Shown here: in pieces, positions 42,823-51,320 of the stretch
How the letters are laid out: the number at the start of each line of letters is the position of its first letter
Numbering within the stretch: position 1 is the stretch's first letter
Assembly: GCA_965603205.1 (NCBI GenBank)
Contig: CBFDCC010000016.1
Coordinates: 1 to 51,966, forward strand
Source: Temperatibacter sp965603205
GTDB taxonomy: Bacteria > Pseudomonadota > Alphaproteobacteria > Sphingomonadales > Kordiimonadaceae
Direction of reading: 5' to 3'
Length of the DNA stretch: 51,966 bases
Program-made: the position numbers and the translations under genes
Notes under the pieces: model-generated
What the model was told of the DNA's origin: nothing
Seen by the model: only the letters and a program-made list of their open reading frames with translations
Database searches by the model: none

Positions 42823-43566
42823 TTAACAATTTATTTTAAACTTAAATAGCTCTTCATACACAACCTGCGCTTTGTCAGCTATTTTTTCTAATGCAGCTGA
42901 TAAAATAATTTCCCCTTCTCTATAAGGGGCAAAACCCGTTGATTTTATTACACTATCATACCAATAAGGCGCCCAAATACCATCACTATCACGACTGCCT
43001 GCTGGCCATGTTAGCATCGCTTGATCAAAGGGAATATCCACTGAAGCACATAGTTTATTCAGCATTGCAGCGGGGTTTTTCAACACATCAGCGCTATCTA
43101 GAACGGGTGGGGCGCTGCCCAATCTATCGGCTGTGCGCTTAAATAATTCTAGTTGCTGGGCCACACCAATATCAGCAAGACAAACAGTTTCACGTGATTT
43201 CACATAACTAGCAATCATCGCTCGTGGGTCACGGATTAAAAATACATTGGTTAAATCATTAATCCAATCACGCCCCATATCATCAAGGAGATGATGGCAC
43301 ATATGTTTTTGATAAAATATATCAACCCCATCAGGCAGCGGCACTAGAAGCTCCTTAGCCACCCTGCGCCAATCCGTAGATTGGGCCTTTAAAATATCGT
43401 CCCTACCTGGATGGTCAATCCCTGTCTCCTGTAGAAAGGCAGCATATAATGGCTCATCAACCACAATTGTATCACGGCGATTTTCAAAGGATCGCATCAT
43501 CGCCGTAGATATATTGCGCGGCCCCGACCACATGGCAATTCGTTTAGCATTATGATCACTCATCAT
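42823..43566 (-). CDS. Sulfotransferase-like (P-loop) protein
   Basis: 247 residues. The N-terminal MWSGPRNISTAMMRSF resembles the PAPS 5'-phosphate loop of sulfotransferases, with a second block VFLIRDPRAMIASYVKSRE for the 3'-phosphate. From memory this subtype is often found beside class IV aminotransferases in Alphaproteobacteria. The actual substrate is unknown, and sulfotransferase activity is not proven. Its start overlaps the stop of the upstream aminotransferase (TAATG), so the two are co-translated. Confidence 0.8.
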   Translation of the reverse strand: MMSDHNAKRIAMWSGPRNISTAMMRSFENRRDTIVVDEPLYAAFLQETGIDHPGRDDILKAQSTDWRRVAKELLVPLPDGVDIFYQKHMCHHLLDDMGRDWINDLTNVFLIRDPRAMIASYVKSRETVCLADIGVAQQLELFKRTADRLGSAPPVLDSADVLKNPAAMLNKLCASVDIPFDQAMLTWPAGSRDSDGIWAPYWYDSVIKSTGFAPYREGEIILSAALEKIADKAQVVYEELFKFKINC

Positions 43567-44510
43567 TAGCGCCCTTTAGCAGCCTCTATCTCAATACGGG
43601 TTTTGTAGAGCGCCTGAAGACGCTTAACCATCAGCCCTGGCATCTCTGGCATTGGGTCTTTCTTTATTTCCTGACCGATTGTTCGTCCATCGATGGTATG
43701 CACTGGCACGACACCCGCGAATGTGCCAGTGGTAAAGGCCTCACTCGCGCCGTAAACATCCGTCAGAGAAAAGTTTTTCTCTCTCACTGTAATGCCCGCT
43801 TCTTTAGCCAGCTCAATAATCATCGAGCGGGTAATACCACCAAGACAATAATCCCCCGTACTGGTCCAAAGCTCACCGCCGCGTACAATAAAGAAATGCG
43901 TGCTATTACAAGTGGCTATAAATCCATGAGGGTCGAGCATAAGCGCCTCGTCAGCGCCAGCCTTGGCCGCCTGAATGCAGGCTGTGATGCAATTAAGCTT
44001 TGAATGGCTATTTAATTTTTGATCCTGACCATCAGGATACCCACGACGCACCGCCACAGTAAACAGGCTAATGCCCTTGTTCACAATTGCAGGCAGCGCC
44101 TCTTTATATTCGGGCACAATCACAATTGTTGGCGGTGTTATAGTAATGCGGGGGTCTTGGTAAGGCGTTGCCTTAATACCACGGGTGACCATCAGGCGAA
44201 TATGAACCCGGTCATGCATATCATTTTTGCTCAAGGTGTCATACAGCCGCTCGGTTAGTTCGCCGCGCCCAACCTCCATATCCATATCAATAGCCTTAGC
44301 GCCCTCATACAGTCGGCTAAGGTGCTTGTCTAAAAATATGATAGTGCCCTCATGAACGCGAAGCCCCTCCCATACGCCGTCACCAAGGATATAGCCACTA
44401 TCAAACACTGATACCTTAGCCTCATCACGGTGAAAATATTCACCGTTGATATTAATTTGAATATCTGCGTTACGCGGATCATCCTGATAACTATGTGTAC
44501 CTTTACCCAC
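43566..44510 (-). CDS. Class IV aminotransferase (branched-chain or D-amino acid type)
   Basis: 314 residues from GTG 44510, with AAGGA seven bases upstream. PLP class IV features are GEYFHRDEAKVSVFDSGYILGDGVWEGLRV, the catalytic Lys in DQKLNSHSKLNCI, ADEALMLDPHGFIATCNSTHFFIV and GITRSMIIELAKEAGI. It is similar to IlvE or D-alanine aminotransferases, and sequence alone does not separate them. It is translationally coupled to the sulfotransferase-like gene. Confidence 0.9.
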   Translation of the reverse strand: MGKGTHSYQDDPRNADIQININGEYFHRDEAKVSVFDSGYILGDGVWEGLRVHEGTIIFLDKHLSRLYEGAKAIDMDMEVGRGELTERLYDTLSKNDMHDRVHIRLMVTRGIKATPYQDPRITITPPTIVIVPEYKEALPAIVNKGISLFTVAVRRGYPDGQDQKLNSHSKLNCITACIQAAKAGADEALMLDPHGFIATCNSTHFFIVRGGELWTSTGDYCLGGITRSMIIELAKEAGITVREKNFSLTDVYGASEAFTTGTFAGVVPVHTIDGRTIGQEIKKDPMPEMPGLMVKRLQALYKTRIEIEAAKGR

Positions 44511-44616
44511 TCTAAGGTCCTTCTCTTATTATTTGATCACAATTAGGCCTTGCCCTATCCACATCATTGCTTAAGATTACGCTGATATCACCACACGAAA
44601 AGGTCAAGGAAAATCT

Positions 44617-45462
44617 GTGCGCATCGCCTTTTACTTTTTAATTTTGATCATCACAGCTGCTGCCCATGCTGAAAATTGGGCAAATGATATGGCAGATGAT
44701 GCAATAAACCACCTTAAACGCTGTGGCTCTGGCATAGTCACCAGCGTAGAGACGGGTGACAAATTGACCTTAGACGGTGGCACAAGGGTTGTGCTTGCTG
44801 GTATCCGCGCCCCTTCTTATCTCTATAAGGACACTGTCTTTGATCCAGCGCGAAGTTGGCCATTTTCAAAACAATCTAAAGACTATTTGAGCAAGATTAG
44901 TCTCGGTAAATCAATCACACTTCATTGCCAAGGTACAGGCAAAGCCAGAAATATAGACAGGCATGGTCGTACTATCGCCCATGCCATGCTCTCTGGAAAA
45001 TCCATCAATCAAAGCATGATCAAATATGGCTGGGCCTTTGCCTACCCCTACAAAACCCAAAACAGTGTGGCTCAGCGCTATTATAACGGTGAGGATCAGG
45101 CACGCGCTGCAAAGCGGGGGATATGGCGAGACACAACCTATCAACCACTGTCTGCTGATAGACCAAAAGGCATCCCCATCGGAAAGTTTGTCATTATCAA
45201 AGGCACAGTTAAAAAACATGGCAAGGCGCGCCAAGATCAGTATCTAAATTTTGGTGATGACTGGAAAAGTGATTTCACTATTAAGCTGAGTAAAACAAGC
45301 GTTAAGCATATAGAGAAGAGACTTGGTTTTCCTCTACAGGCACTGGAAGGCAAACAGATTGAAGTAAGGGGTTGGAGCGAATATGGCGGTGGGCCAATGA
45401 TTGACCTTGTCCACACAGCCCGACTACGGTTAATAACGACTGCGGTTAATAAAGGACAATAA
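44617..45462 (+). CDS. Exported thermonuclease (staphylococcal nuclease-like) family protein
   Basis: 281 residues from GTG 44617, with AAGGAAAA just upstream. A signal peptide (MRIAFYFLILIITAAAHA) is followed by an SNase domain at about 38-165: VTSVETGDKLTLDGGTRVVLAGIRAP, LHCQGTGKARNIDRHGRTIAHAML and INQSMIKYGWAFAYP. A second OB-like domain follows (GKFVIIKGTVKKHGKARQDQYLNFG), ending in VRGWSEYGGGPMIDL. The usual catalytic Arg/Glu positions are only partly matched, so activity is not certain. Confidence 0.85.
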   Translation: MRIAFYFLILIITAAAHAENWANDMADDAINHLKRCGSGIVTSVETGDKLTLDGGTRVVLAGIRAPSYLYKDTVFDPARSWPFSKQSKDYLSKISLGKSITLHCQGTGKARNIDRHGRTIAHAMLSGKSINQSMIKYGWAFAYPYKTQNSVAQRYYNGEDQARAAKRGIWRDTTYQPLSADRPKGIPIGKFVIIKGTVKKHGKARQDQYLNFGDDWKSDFTIKLSKTSVKHIEKRLGFPLQALEGKQIEVRGWSEYGGGPMIDLVHTARLRLITTAVNKGQ

Positions 45463-45463
45463 A

Positions 45464-45491
45464 AAACCCGACGCCAAATAGGCACCGGGTT
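45464..45491. terminator. Terminator between thermonuclease and carD genes
   Basis: AACCCG-ac-GCC and GGC-ac-CGGGTT form an interrupted stem. On the minus strand it is followed by six T, suiting carD; the plus strand has only a short T stretch. Confidence 0.8.
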
Positions 45492-45514
45492 CTTAAAATC
45501 TTTATAGGCCGTAC

Positions 45515-46147
45515 TTAAGCAGCTGCAACATCTTCTGTTACTGCTTCTTCAACAACTACTGCATCAGCTACGACTTCTTCAGCGACAGCACCTTCAGCTA
45601 AGGCCGCTTCAGCTGCCAATTCTTCAGCAGACTTTATCGGAATGAAAGGACGCAATTCTTTCTCAAGACGCAAAATCGCTGCTGCTTCGTCGATCTCTTC
45701 AACGGCGGCTAGCTCTCTCGCTAAACGTCCAAGGGCGCTCTCGTAAATTTGACGCTCAGAATATGACTGCTCTGGCTGATCTTCAGCGCGGTGCAAATCA
45801 CGAACAACTTCCGCGATGGATACAAGGCAACCACTGTTGATCTTGGCTTCATATTCTTGTGCACGACGGCTCCACATGGTGCGCTTAACACGGGCGCGAC
45901 CTTTTAATGTTGTGAAAGCACGCTTTAGTGTCACATCGCTAGATAGCTTACGCATACCACTTGTTTGAGCCTTATTCACCGGCACACGCAGTGTCATACG
46001 TTCTTTTTCAAAACGGATCACATATAGCTCCAGCTTGGTGCCAGCTACTTCTTGTGTTTCCATTTCAACGATACGGCCTACACCATGTTTTGGGTAAACT
46101 ATAAAATCTTCAAGGTCGAATGGGAGAGTTTTTTTACTAGTCGCCAT
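45515..46147 (-). CDS. carD: CarD/CdnL-family RNA polymerase-binding regulator
   Basis: 210 residues from ATG 46147. The N-terminal RNA polymerase-interacting domain reads DFIVYPKHGVGRIVEMETQEVAGTKLELYVI, followed by RMTLRVPVNKAQTSGMRKL. The helical DNA-binding domain carries VKRTMWSRRAQEYEAKINSGCLVSIAEVVRDLHR, with the promoter-inserting Trp. It stabilises open complexes, especially at rRNA promoters. The last 40 residues are an acidic Ala/Val/Glu tail beyond the usual length (about 170). A possible promoter (TTGATG, 18 bp, TATTTA at 46248-46219) lies upstream. Confidence 0.93.
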   Translation of the reverse strand: MATSKKTLPFDLEDFIVYPKHGVGRIVEMETQEVAGTKLELYVIRFEKERMTLRVPVNKAQTSGMRKLSSDVTLKRAFTTLKGRARVKRTMWSRRAQEYEAKINSGCLVSIAEVVRDLHRAEDQPEQSYSERQIYESALGRLARELAAVEEIDEAAAILRLEKELRPFIPIKSAEELAAEAALAEGAVAEEVVADAVVVEEAVTEDVAAA

Positions 46148-46540
46148 GATAAACAACGATCCTTTTCTTTAAATATACACAGTTTCAAAAGCTTAACCCT
46201 GAAACTCATATTCCTTAATAAATAGCCATAATGATCTACAAACATCAAAAAAAGACTTACCTGAAAACATAAATGTATTTCGGTTTTGACGCATTACTAT
46301 TCATTAAATTGTAGATGACATATGCCACCAATCCGCACAGACCCTAAGCCCTTTAGTGTTTTATCTGTGCGCTTCGAATACCGAGTATAACATAATTTTA
46401 CCTAAAAAAGTACCCCCCCAAGTCAAAATTAACTAATATTCTTTCAAAAACATACCCAAAGTACAAAAAAAGCCACGGAAACCCGCAGCTTTTTTATTAA
46501 GAAACATATACTTATGTAAATTCTATTATTTTAGAAAAAA
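46148..46540. other. 393-bp intergenic region, carD upstream
   Basis: No gene is seen. It contains a possible carD promoter (46219-46248, minus), an isolated hairpin with 8-bp arms CGCACAGA/TCTGTGCG and inner CTAA/TTAG (46334-46371), a run of seven C, and the fdxA terminator (46464-46497). Confidence 0.65.
46464..46497 (-). terminator. Rho-independent terminator of fdxA
   Basis: On the minus strand AAAAAAGC and GCTTTTTTT flank an inner GCGGG/CCGTG-type stem with loop TTT, ending in a run of T, 44 bp past the fdxA stop. Confidence 0.8.
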
Positions 46541-46876
46541 TTAGTCGCCTTGGCCCGGTTTAGTGGACAATAATTCTGTTTTGCCCTCTTTTCCTTGCCA
46601 ATCGTCTGCGTCAGCAGGTGCATCACGTTGCACAGTGATATTAGGCCATTCTTCACTATATTTAGTGTTGATCTCTAACCATTTTTCTAAGCCGTCCTCA
46701 GTATCAGGCAAAATCGCCTCAGCAGGACATTCAGGCTCACATACACCACAATCGATACATTCATTGGGGTTAATGACCAGCATATTTTCACCCTCGTAAA
46801 AACAATCAACGGGGCATACTTCTACACAATCTGTATATTTACAGTTAATACAAGCATCGGTCACAATATACGTCAT
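46541..46876 (-). CDS. fdxA: Ferredoxin FdxA (7Fe type)
   Basis: 111 residues, usual for FdxA. The N-terminal cluster region is MTYIVTDACINCKYTDCVEVCPVDCFYEG and the second is CIDCGVCEPECPAEAI. The first site has the C-x(7)-C spacing that gives a [3Fe-4S] cluster, and the second is a normal [4Fe-4S] motif. It is a soluble electron carrier. AGGAG lies seven bases before the ATG. The carD-fdxA-S4 order is conserved in the class. Confidence 0.96.
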   Translation of the reverse strand: MTYIVTDACINCKYTDCVEVCPVDCFYEGENMLVINPNECIDCGVCEPECPAEAILPDTEDGLEKWLEINTKYSEEWPNITVQRDAPADADDWQGKEGKTELLSTKPGQGD

Positions 46877-47020
46877 GTGAGTCTCCTAAAATAATTCACG
46901 GCTCTATCTATAGACCGCATATATAAAAACATTTTTGATTTATGACGAAAAATACAGGCCTGCACAACAGCTTTATTCTAATTTGTCAAAAAAGTTCGGA
47001 TTTTAAGGGTGAAAATCCAT

Positions 47021-47428
47021 TTAATCCATTTCTTCTGGTGCCATTAGCTTATCAATGGCCCGTCTGTCGCGTTTTGTTGGGCGGCCTTCGCCCTTGTCAC
47101 GGGACGGCGCGTTAACATTAGTTGCTGTTTGGTCTTCAACTTTTGGCTTTGGCGGTGTTAGGTCTTCATAAAGCGTCTGCGCCTCGGGGGCGGGGCCGCG
47201 CCGTTCACCAATGACCAGTATCTTTACCACCTTCACATCATCAGCCTTTGGAAAGGTTAAAACATCCCCCACCTTAACCGTCGCGCTGGATTTGGCGAAG
47301 ATGGTGCCATTGATGCGAATTTTATGGGCTTTGCATTCACGTGCCGCCAGAGATCTGGTCTTAAAAAAACGGGCATACCACAGCCATTTATCTAGCCGTA
47401 TTTGTATGCCCGCTTTATCTGTTGTCAT
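47021..47428 (-). CDS. S4-domain RNA-binding protein (Hsp15/HslR-like)
   Basis: 135 residues from ATG 47428; an in-frame GTG at 47443 would add five. The S4 domain is IRLDKWLWYARFFKTRSLAARECKAHKIRINGTIFAKSS with VKVGDVLTF. The basic C-terminus (GEGRPTKRDRRAIDKL) resembles Hsp15, which binds stalled 50S-nascent chain complexes. It lies downstream of the helicase gene on the same strand, separated by a repeat element, as commonly seen in Alphaproteobacteria. Confidence 0.9.
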   Translation of the reverse strand: MTTDKAGIQIRLDKWLWYARFFKTRSLAARECKAHKIRINGTIFAKSSATVKVGDVLTFPKADDVKVVKILVIGERRGPAPEAQTLYEDLTPPKPKVEDQTATNVNAPSRDKGEGRPTKRDRRAIDKLMAPEEMD

Positions 47429-47464
47429 ATTACTTATTTCCACTCAAACGCCGCTAACGGCTTT

Positions 47465-47575
47465 CATGCCATAAGGCATGCCTCGCGCTTGCTCGGTACG
47501 GAACTCAAGAGTTCCTATATAGGGCAATGCCCGTACCGAACGACCGTGAGGCGGCGACCATTCGCCGTTTTAAGA
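47465..47575. repeat. Composite modular hairpin repeat, two facing copies
   Basis: An inverted copy (CATGCC-ataa-GGCATG, then GAGGC core reversed, ending CGGTAC at 47500) is followed by GAACTC-AA-GAGTTC. A forward copy then runs GGGC-AAT-GCCC, GTACCGAACGACCGTGAGGC, GGCGA-CCAT-TCGCC. At least four different hairpins are thus lined up between the helicase and S4 genes. Confidence 0.8.
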
Positions 47576-47591
47576 TAAAATTTATTTCTTT

Positions 47592-50465
47592 TTACTTCTT
47601 ACCCAATTGGTCCTTAAGGCCTGCAAGAGCAGCGAATGGGCTATCAGGATCCATCGCTTTTTCTTGTTTCTTAGGCGCCGCTGACATCACGCGTGGTGTG
47701 CGATTATCGCTCTTACTGCGCTTGCCACCTTTGCCACCCTTGTTGTCTTTATAGGCTTTTTTCTTCTCTTCATCAGGTATAGTGGAAAACTTCTTCTCGG
47801 CTTTTTGGGCAGGACGATTATGCGTTTTAGCAGGGCGTTTAACGACCCATTTAAAGAAATGTCTTTTTACAGTTTCCTCAGCAGCATCCGTAACCGCTTC
47901 CGTTGATTCTGGCGTAACAGCCTCTTCTTCAACAGGTGTGTCAACAACCGCTTCAACCACGTCCGCAACAGCTTCTTCAGCTTTCACTTCAGCTTCACCC
48001 TCAGCAGGTGTCTCTGCTACTGCTTCAACAACTGGCTTTGGTGGCACAGGGATATCACGCTCTTCAACGCTATAACCAATTGTTTTCATCACTCCCGCGA
48101 AAAATTCACCGCTTAGACCAACAAGTCCCATCGTTTCTGGTGTGACCTCAAACCATTCGCCGCCAGAACCCAGTGGGCGCGTGGCATCGGCTAAACGCTC
48201 GAACATATCCATCCGCACGGCCTTAGCGCCCGCAACGGTAAATCCAGCCAGCGAGTAAAATTTCTTAGGGGCTTCCGCGTCAACATCAACCCAAACCATA
48301 CCAGGTGTTGGCAAATTAGGCAGTGTATCCAGCTTTTCAGCCATCGCCCACATCATCAGGCGCATCTCGGTTGCATGTGGCTTAAGCACAAAAGGAATAT
48401 AAAGAGACGTTGCACCAATACGAATGCCAAAACGACGCAGACCCTTGCGGGCGTCTTGATCAAGACTGCGTAGATCGGCTGCCACTTCTTGACGATTGAG
48501 CACACCATAATTTTCTAGAACACGGTAAGCTATACCTCGGGCAACACCTGTAAGCACTGCTACACCCTCTGGCGCTTCTACTTCACCGTTTAGCTCTTGT
48601 GCTAGCTTGATCAGATTTTCCATCTTCTCAGCTATACGGGCGTCAAGCCAGTCCTGAGCAGATTGGCGCACAGCGTCAGCATTATCGCCGTCTAACTGCG
48701 TGCCTGCTATGATCTTCACGCGCGGGGCAAATAATGCGCCACTATCGCTCAGCGTGGCGATTGCTGCGCCTTCCCACATTAGGCGTGGGGCTGCTAGGCC
48801 GTTTGTAAAATCAAATGTCAGTGTTTTTGCGCCTACATTGCCAAAGATTTTAACTCGACGCGTAATCTCTACTTTGAGGGCTGTCTCAGCAGCTGCATTT
48901 AATAATTTATGATCTTCGCCAGCTGCGCCAGCTTCGACAGTGAAAGTAAAGCCATTCAGTTCGCCAATTTCTTGACCTTCAACCGTGACTTTGTTGTTCT
49001 CAGTATTGATGTCCACTTTTAATTCGCCTTTTTGACGCAGCGACCTCATTAAAACCGCAGTACGGCGGTCTACAAATCGCTGCGTTAGTCTTTCATGCAG
49101 GGCATCAGATAATTTATCCTCCACACTGCGGGTTACGTGGGCCCAATGGGCACCGTCTTTTAACCAGCCGCCGCGATGTGACACATAGGTCCAAACGCGA
49201 ATGCTGGCGATTCTAGCGGCCAAGGTATCTATATCACCACCCGTGTTGTCAAGTCGCTTTACCTGTCTGGCCAAAAAGTCGTGCGAAATTACGCCAGAAG
49301 TGCTCATTAAGTCACTATATAGCTGCTTAAGTAGGTTAATATGGTCGCCCATGGACAGTTTTTTGAAGTCTGGTACCTGGCAAATATCCCACAGAGTTTG
49401 TAAATCCGCTGGAGTCTTTATCATTTTGACGATGTCATCGTCGGCTGCCATGCTCTTTAGCGCCAGCATATCTAACGCGTCACGCGACCGGTGAACACCG
49501 CTTAGTTGCGCGGGTTTTTCTAGTGAGCTAATCAGCCGACCAAGGCTGTGAAAATCCAACCTGTTATTGCGCCACTGAATGGCTTTAACGGGATCAAATC
49601 TGTGCCCCTCTAGCTGGGCAATCTGACGCTCATCAAAAGGTAATTCGCCGCCAAGTGTGGTAAAGTTACCATCTTTTTTATAGCGCCCCGCCCGTCCTGC
49701 GATCTGACCAAGCTCCGCGGGGGTTAAATAGCGCACGTTACGGCCGTCATATTTTGTCGTGCTAGAAAAGACCACATGGCCAATATCCATGTTTAACCCC
49801 ATACCAATAGCGTCTGTGGCCACCAGATAATCCACCTCACCGCTTTGATATAGCTCTACTTGTTTGTTGCGTGTGCGCGGACTCAGCGATCCCATAACGA
49901 TTGCAGCACCGCCTTTTTGCCGTTTGATCAGCTCCGCCAAGCCATATACATCAGCCGCAGAGAAGGCAATCACCACTGAGCGCCTTGGCAGGCGTGATAT
50001 TTTAACGGGCTTAATGTGGCTAAGCTTTGAAAAACGCTCACGGTATAATATCTCAGCCTCTGGCACGAGACTGCGGATAAGCGGCTCCATCGTGTCTGAG
50101 CCAAGGAATAGCGTCTCCGACCTGCCACGACTATGCAGCAAATGCTCTGTGAATACATGACCGCGCTGTGAGTCCGCCGCCATTTGCACTTCATCAATGG
50201 CGACAAACTGCGTGACCATACCGCGTGGCATCGCCTCTGCCGTACATAGATAATAGCGCGCGCCCTCTGGCACGATGCGTTCCTCACCCGTTAATAGCGC
50301 CACGGCATTCTTGCCCTTTAGCGCCACCATCTTATCATAAACTTCACGCGCCAGCAGACGCAGCGGAAACCCCATAACACCAGACGTATGGGCGCACATA
50401 CGCTCAACTGCATAGTGGGTTTTGCCCGTGTTGGTGGGGCCTAGGACTGCTTTAATATTGGACAT
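47592..50465 (-). CDS. SUV3-like helicase-related protein
   Basis: 957 residues. The helicase core at the N-terminus has motif I LGPTNTGKTHYA, motif II AIDEVQMAAD and later YLVATDAIGMGLNMDIGHVVFSS and ELGQIAGRAGRY, as in mitochondrial SUV3 and its alphaproteobacterial relatives. An alpha/beta accessory region follows, then an Ala/Val/Glu acidic segment (about 835-880) and a strongly basic Lys/Arg/Gly tail (about 890-940). It is probably an RNA helicase in RNA turnover or ribosome-related work. Its length fits the family in this class. Confidence 0.9.
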   Translation of the reverse strand: MSNIKAVLGPTNTGKTHYAVERMCAHTSGVMGFPLRLLAREVYDKMVALKGKNAVALLTGEERIVPEGARYYLCTAEAMPRGMVTQFVAIDEVQMAADSQRGHVFTEHLLHSRGRSETLFLGSDTMEPLIRSLVPEAEILYRERFSKLSHIKPVKISRLPRRSVVIAFSAADVYGLAELIKRQKGGAAIVMGSLSPRTRNKQVELYQSGEVDYLVATDAIGMGLNMDIGHVVFSSTTKYDGRNVRYLTPAELGQIAGRAGRYKKDGNFTTLGGELPFDERQIAQLEGHRFDPVKAIQWRNNRLDFHSLGRLISSLEKPAQLSGVHRSRDALDMLALKSMAADDDIVKMIKTPADLQTLWDICQVPDFKKLSMGDHINLLKQLYSDLMSTSGVISHDFLARQVKRLDNTGGDIDTLAARIASIRVWTYVSHRGGWLKDGAHWAHVTRSVEDKLSDALHERLTQRFVDRRTAVLMRSLRQKGELKVDINTENNKVTVEGQEIGELNGFTFTVEAGAAGEDHKLLNAAAETALKVEITRRVKIFGNVGAKTLTFDFTNGLAAPRLMWEGAAIATLSDSGALFAPRVKIIAGTQLDGDNADAVRQSAQDWLDARIAEKMENLIKLAQELNGEVEAPEGVAVLTGVARGIAYRVLENYGVLNRQEVAADLRSLDQDARKGLRRFGIRIGATSLYIPFVLKPHATEMRLMMWAMAEKLDTLPNLPTPGMVWVDVDAEAPKKFYSLAGFTVAGAKAVRMDMFERLADATRPLGSGGEWFEVTPETMGLVGLSGEFFAGVMKTIGYSVEERDIPVPPKPVVEAVAETPAEGEAEVKAEEAVADVVEAVVDTPVEEEAVTPESTEAVTDAAEETVKRHFFKWVVKRPAKTHNRPAQKAEKKFSTIPDEEKKKAYKDNKGGKGGKRSKSDNRTPRVMSAAPKKQEKAMDPDSPFAALAGLKDQLGKK

Positions 50466-50567
50466 ACTATCGGATCGCTTTATGGGTCAATAAATCTCTG
50501 CATACTGACTATTTACAGGAATAACCACATAAAAAACACCCAAAGGCTCATGAAAGTGAGTAAGGGC

Positions 50568-50596
50568 TTGACCTGCACCCCCGAATCACTTAAATA
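50568..50596 (+). promoter_or_regulatory. Sigma-70 promoter of rpmB
   Basis: TTGACC (50568-50573), 17-bp spacer, TAAATA (50591-50596). It implies a leader of about 105 nt before rpmB. Confidence 0.6.
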
Positions 50597-50650
50597 CCGC
50601 ATCGATAGTGCCCGTTAACGAGGTGCTACACCATATACACAAAGATTCCT

Positions 50651-50682
50651 CGGTCCCCTCCTTCAATAATGAAAACGGACCG
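50651..50682 (+). other. Leader hairpin upstream of rpmB
   Basis: CGGTCC (50651-50656) pairs with GGACCG (50677-50682) in the predicted 5' leader, 25 bp before the start codon and ending just upstream of AAGGA. It could affect translation of L28; a function is not shown. Confidence 0.35.
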
Positions 50683-50707
50683 TGTAGAAAAAACAAGGAT
50701 AATGAAT

Positions 50708-51013
50708 ATGTCTCGCAAATGCGAATTAACAGGTAAAGCTGTGATGACTGGTAATAACGTATCACACGCTAAGAACCGTACACGCCGTCGCTTTTTACCT
50801 AACCTAGTTAACGTAACGCTGATGTCTGATTTTTTAGGTCGTTCAATCGGTTTTCGTATTTCAACACACGCTCTTCGCTCTGTTGAACATAACGATGGCC
50901 TTGATAACTTCCTGCTTAAAGCTAAAGACGCTAATCTTTCATCAAACGCGCTAAAGATCAAAAAAGAATTAAAGAAGAAAAAACTTGCTGCTGCAACTGT
51001 AGCTGCTGAGTAA
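50708..51013 (+). CDS. rpmB: 50S ribosomal protein bL28
   Basis: 101 residues from ATG 50708, with AAGGA about eight bases upstream. It begins SRKCELTGKAVMTGNNVSHAKNRTRRRFLPNL, the bL28 signature, and ends in a Lys-rich and Ala-rich alphaproteobacterial extension. It is a component of the large ribosomal subunit. It is divergent from the helicase gene. Confidence 0.97.
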   Translation: MSRKCELTGKAVMTGNNVSHAKNRTRRRFLPNLVNVTLMSDFLGRSIGFRISTHALRSVEHNDGLDNFLLKAKDANLSSNALKIKKELKKKKLAAATVAAE

Positions 51014-51041
51014 GCACTCACTAGCTGACTGCTAATCTTTT

Positions 51042-51074
51042 AAAAACGCTGCGATTAATTTCGCGGCGTTTTTT
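51042..51074 (+). terminator. Rho-independent terminator of rpmB
   Basis: AAAAACGC-t-GCGA (51042-51054) pairs with TCGC-g-GCGTTTTT (from 51060), followed by a T run to 51074. Confidence 0.9.
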
Positions 51075-51092
51075 ATGTTTAAGGTGATTTTA

Positions 51093-51175
51093 TAGGATGC
51101 GCCCAGCATCCGTACCGAGCAAGCGCGAGGCGGCGATCATTCGCCGAATAGCCACTAGTGGCGCTTGAACGGTTA
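51093..51175. repeat. Modular hairpin repeat, the most complete copy
   Basis: In order: GGATGC-gccca-GCATCC, core GTACCGAGCAAGCGCGAGGC, GGCGA-tcat-TCGCC, and the perfect palindrome GCCACTAGTGGC followed by GCTTGAACGGTTA. Three consecutive hairpins surround the invariant core. Confidence 0.85.
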
Positions 51176-51212
51176 AAAATTAATTTACCCCCTCGTCACT
51201 TCTCCTAGATTC

Positions 51213-51320
51213 GTCATGCCAGACTTGATCTGGCATCCATGTGTAGCGCGGATAGAATTTTCGGACGGATAAATAGACTCCAGATCAAGTGACGTTCCGT
51301 CTACTTCGTGAACTGGAGTG
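51213..51320. repeat. Dispersed hairpin repeat, CGTCAT-CTTGA-ATCCAT family
   Basis: CGTCAT, GCCAGA, CTTGA, TCTGGC, ATCCAT (51213-51241) has the same frame as the ends of the 24155 element with a new complementary stem. A partner further on has ACTCCAG/CTGGAGT and ends GTGACG. The element ends close to the next gene. Confidence 0.65.
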
